From contig JALIRH010000001.1 of the NCBI GenBank assembly GCA_023055505.1, forward strand, positions 8,372,467 through 8,436,466: a DNA stretch of 64,000 bases, written 5' to 3'. The position numbers and the translations under genes were made by a program. Shown piece by piece: positions 60,179 through 64,000 of this stretch. The notes under the pieces are model-generated. The model made no database searches, was not told where the DNA came from, and was given only the letters and a program-made list of their open reading frames with translations. How positions within the stretch are numbered: position 1 is the stretch's first letter; each line of letters opens with the position of its first letter. This DNA comes from Callipepla californica brunnescens (lineage: Eukaryota; Chordata; Aves; Galliformes; Odontophoridae).

Positions 60179-62565
60179 AATCTTTTTTCAGTTTCAGAAT
60201 ATAAAATAAGAGTTAAATAAAAATTATAAAATCAAAAGTGTAAAAGATGAAAATACATAATTTCAATTTAATAGCAAGAGGTCCAGATCTTGGTTATGAA
60301 GGTCCACAGTCTCACTGTTAATTTTTCTCATGTCTATATACATGTAACAATGTGCTCTTTAATCTGCCGGATGAATGCTTTCAAATCTTAGTATGTACAT
60401 AATTTAAAGGTAAAATATGTAATTACTGTTCCTTTAAGACCTCTGGAATATTAAGAAATAACTATGTCAGTACATGAAAGCTGTTTCTATAAGTTGTAAT
60501 TCAATTTTTTCCTGTAGCTCAATAGTGGAATTAATTGGAATTATCTACTCCACTTGAAAAATTAATCAGGTTAATAATTTTAACAAGGTTTTATTAACTT
60601 GACATTTATAGGATCTCATTTGTAATCTACTGGAAAGAATATTAGCCCAATTTTGTTTCATCTTTTAAGAGCCACCAGATTACTTTCTTCATACATTAAT
60701 TATAATTAATACTTTTCAGATCATTATTCTATTACTTCTTCTCAATAAGATTATTTATACACTGATAAACTATTCAGATTCAATTCATGGACCTTCAGAA
60801 GAGCTGAACTGTATTCATGCCAAAAGATTGTGAGAGCTCACAATTCCTTTGAAATACATCTGAAAGTTTGGGTTTTGTAACGATTTGAACTGTGCATATG
60901 GTCCTATCCCAAAACTACAAGGCAAAGGCTGCACATCTTCAACTGGAATCAAGGCAATGGAGATCAAAGGATGAAGCATCATTAAACTGATTCAAATATA
61001 TTTTTTATTATAAGTCTAACATCATAGTGGTATTATCATGAAGAAAATTACTGTTAGAACAATTTATCATATAATCCATCATAAATACACTGCCTGTTAC
61101 AAAGCTTCATTCTGTTGTGTCTTTCGGTTGTGGATCTTTTAACCAAAGGTTCTGAACCTTTTCCAAATTGTGCCTGCAAGATATCTCTGACCTGAAACTA
61201 TTAGTAAAGATATGTAGGTTGATTTATCTTGCCTTTTCCAGTCCTATCAGTTACCGTGACAAAAATAATTAAAAAAAGTATCAAAAATATTAGTTTAAAA
61301 TTTTTTCATATAAAATATATATAATATTACAGAATAGGCCTAAAGGTACTGGAAAAAAAAAGAATAAATTCAAGTAATATGTATAATTCAGTATATCAGC
61401 ATTTCTTTCTGTAGTTTTTATTGTAACAGAAATAGAGATTAAATTAAAATATATAATATTATTAAATTAAAATATAATACAATTTAAAACAAAATAAAAA
61501 CAAACGAACAAACGCAAATCGATCAGAGCTCCAGAAAGTGACATAGTCTGCTTCAAAAAAATCAAAAGAATTATCTTTCGTGAAGGAAGTGATGTACCAT
61601 TCACCATAGAACACATGTGAGATCTCATTGTCACCGGCAATGGAAACTTCTTTACAGTGGGTGCATAAGAATGCATGTAAGTGCATGTGGGATAACAAAT
61701 GATGAATCTGCAACATTTGCAATAAGCTCTGGGTAACATACTGGTTATAACCTTCCTGAGTTATAAAGGTTGCACACACACACACACACACACATACACG
61801 CACACACACACAAAATACAGAAAACTTATCCTAAACACTTTCAGATGCAAAGATATTTTGAAATTAGGATTATTTTGTTAATATTTATTACTTACTTTAC
61901 ATTTACAGTTGAATTTGAACAATGTCTTGTTTTAACTTTTTTGAGTGGTCTGACATTGCTGAATGCTTAGCATTTGGTGAGCTATGCTTAGCAAGTTAAA
62001 CCTCCTAAACACGGACAACAACCCCACTAATTTGGAAACATCAGTAAAATAGGATCTGTGGCGTTATTTGTGGAGTTACTAATATGGGGGAAGAAATATT
62101 GAGTAGAAGATGCCTTTAGGGGAGAATTACCTATACTGACATGGTTCTCTCTTCCATAGGTCCTTTCTGATACTGAAGAGTATCAGTTTTCGCTTTTCCA
62201 TCTCCTCCATCCCAAGGAAAGCTAGCTAATGCCTGTCAGTATTTTTCCAAGTACATACAGAAATCTGTAATGCATGATGGTTGCATGGTTGAAAGGCATC
62301 AGATCACTATGTAACTGCAATGCAAATGGCACCATCAGTGGCAATGCCTACTTTCTAAAGTGAGCAATAATTAATGTTTCTGAGTGTTGCTGGCTTCATT
62401 ATTCCTTTACTGAAGGGCAGTGTCCACAGTGCAGTCATCTCAAAATGAATTCTCTGGAGAATAAAATCTTCCACCCTGAATGCAGTATTTTCCCTTAAAA
62501 GCAGTTCACTGTGTGACAAGTGAGACAATATCAGACTCTAAGCAGCTGGCTAAAAGCAGACTAGT
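60179..62565. other. Unique AT-rich DNA, no gene seen
   Basis: About 2.4 kb. It contains a CA microsatellite (61773-61812). The TAATT-rich part at about 60440-60720 is a weak regulatory candidate. The minus-strand frames at 61462-61809 (115 and 90 codons) begin inside or next to the CA repeat and encode Cys/Val-rich low-complexity text, not a gene. Confidence 0.55.
61773..61812. repeat. (CA)n microsatellite
   Basis: About 20 CA units, with TA and CG interruptions near 61795-61800. A typical dinucleotide microsatellite. Confidence 0.97.
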
Positions 62566-63085
62566 TCATGAATCAGAATATTCTGAGTTGAAAGGGATCC
62601 CCAGTGGTCACTAAGTCCAACTCTGGTTCCACACAGAACTGCGCAAAAGTCAAACCTTAGTTCTGAGTCCATTGTCCAAATGATTTTGATGCTGTTACCA
62701 CTGTGCTGGGAGCCTATTCCAGTGCTCAACAGCCTTTGGGTGAAGCATCTTTTCCTAACACCCTTCCCCGATGCAATTCCATACCATTCCCTTGGGGCCT
62801 GTTACTGCCACCAGAGAGCCCAAATCTCCTCTGTGATTAACAAACTGAGAGACCTCAGCCTCCTCTCATATATCTTGCCCTCAAGACCCTTCCCCATCTA
62901 ACCTCTCCTTTGGACACTCTCTAATATCTTTATATTCTCATATTACGGTGCCCAGAACAGCACCCTGTTCTCAAGGTGAGTCCACACAGCGCAGAGCAGA
63001 GCAGGATAACCCTTCTCTCATCCAGTTGCAGGGGCTGTTGCACCACAGGTACAGTTTGACCTTTGTGCTGCATGGACAAAAAAAA
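62566..63085 (-). mobile_element. CR1 LINE 3' region, antisense, about 520 bp
   Basis: The plus strand begins TCATGAATCAGAATATTCTG, with GAGTTGAAAGGGATCCCCAG, then CACTAAGTCCAACTCTGG, and continues through AGCCTATTCCAGTGCTCAAC, CTTTGGGTGAAGCATCTTTT and GTGCCCAGAACAGCACCCTG. This is the complement of a CR1 3' end of a subfamily different from the copies at 619 and 1052. It is 5'-truncated near 63085 (approximate). Plus-strand frames here are antisense shadows. Confidence 0.9.
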
Positions 63086-64000
63086 GTTGGTGAGCAAGAG
63101 TATAGCTGTGTCCATTTTGTCTGTGTCTTCACAGATTTTTCATTTCAGTTGTCCACGCTGTGTTTGTGTTTGGATCTACACACATTGTTTCTGCCTTGGT
63201 GCCCAGGACTCGATGGAGAAAGGATAAGGATGTCCTTCATCAGGAAGAAATCAGGGAGCCTAGAGTTCAGCATGGAGAATATTTCATCAGCAGGAAGAGG
63301 AATGCTTGCCTGACTCTAACAGTGGTCACAGACGCAAGTAGTCAATGCAAATGATAGAGCACTGAGTGACCTGACCCCAGACACAAACAGCCTCGCTGTT
63401 TGTACTGCAGATGACTAACTGTTCTAGTTTTACTCAGTCCTGTTTGCTAGCTCACTAAGCCATGAGCAGTTAACAGAAATTATTTTTTTCCTGTTTAAGC
63501 TACTGTCTATGAGTTCACCTGCTGGACTCAAGAATGTATAAATGAATATGTCCTGACCTTGAATTTAAGTGACCAGTTTATTTAGATCTTATGAACAAGC
63601 TTGCAACATGAGACTTGAAATAATCCTGAGTTAGTCAAACAACAACAACATTCCACTGTCACCAAACTTAAGCACCCAAAGCGTGGTGAAATGCCAAGCT
63701 TTAAAGCAGACCAGGAAGAGAGTACACATAAAAGCCTAGCATGCTTAACTGAAGCAGATTTATTATCTCATTGTGATCTCCAAACACCACAAATGAAAAA
63801 ACCTTTGCCAGTTCTTTGAATTACAAACTGTAATTTGAAAACCGTCTTGTCAGCTTCAATTACTTTTTTTTTTTTTAAATTGAAGGACAACAGAGACAAA
63901 AAACAAGCAAACAAAAAAAAAACAACAACACATGTAAGCATTCAGTAGAAGTGCTTTTTGACTAAATCTTCTCTTCAGTCCTTGCCTGATTTAATTGCAG
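63086..64000. other. Unique DNA at window end, no gene seen
   Basis: About 0.9 kb. Two overlapping plus frames at 62948-63354 run out of the antisense CR1 into this part and are not credible genes. A T-run and A-rich tract lie at about 63867-63930. Nothing else was recognised. Confidence 0.5.

Noticed and set aside
61462..61809. 115-codon minus frame starting with a Cys/Val repeat
   Set aside because: It starts inside the CA microsatellite and has no recognisable domain.
62948..63313. 121-codon plus frame
   Set aside because: Its first part is antisense CR1 sequence and the rest shows no protein features.

Overview
The window looks like vertebrate, specifically avian, nuclear DNA from a gene-poor region. 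It is AT-rich and has no convincing protein-coding exon, tRNA, rRNA or CRISPR array. Its recognisable content is almost all bird-type repeats: at least thirteen CR1 LINE pieces (the dominant bird retrotransposon, recognised by the ATTCTRTG-type 3' terminal repeats), endogenous retrovirus (ERV) remains including three solo LTRs, and one internally deleted mariner-like DNA transposon resembling chicken Galluhop. A galliform bird is the best guess, but the species is an inference from repeat content.

Layout. 0-1.4 kb: an old CR1 fragment interrupted by a younger CR1, then a near-identical CR1 in inverted orientation. 1.4-10.3 kb: unique DNA with a 45-bp tandem duplication (2749-2838), a motif-rich stretch near 4.4-4.7 kb and a CR1 3' tip at 4.9 kb. 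10.3-11.0 kb: an antisense CR1 that still holds part of the ORF2 C terminus. 16.4-18.7 kb: a decayed ERV with broken gag-like frames and a partial 3' LTR. 22.0-22.6 kb: a CR1 reverse-transcriptase fragment followed by an inverted piece of the same region. 29.2-29.7 kb: a CR1 3' end. 37.7-38.3 kb: the mariner-like element. 39.9 kb: an antisense CR1 3' end. 46.7-47.8 kb: a CR1 split by a 745-bp solo LTR with an intact CCACC target duplication. 51.3 kb: a CR1 3' tip. 56.4-57.1 kb: an ERVL-type solo LTR. 59.04-59.26 kb: a compact 220-bp solo LTR with alpharetrovirus-like core architecture and a 6-bp TATAAT duplication. 59.5-60.2 kb: a CR1 3' region. 62.6-63.1 kb: an antisense CR1.

Nothing here forms a pathway or operon. 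The coherent story is one of insertion history: nested CR1s, an LTR inside a CR1, and an LTR family shared between 18.5 kb and 47.5 kb, 29 kb apart. The open reading frames of up to about 120 codons are what AT-rich sequence of this size gives by chance (my rough estimate from stop-codon frequency is about one such frame), apart from those inside CR1 or ERV sequence. Several unique stretches (about 4.4-4.7, 28.3-28.5, 32.0-32.6, 46.1-46.2, 53.9-54.1 and 60.4-60.7 kb) have a motif-dense look that could mark conserved noncoding elements, which only cross-species alignment can decide. I did not find evidence for a new biological system.
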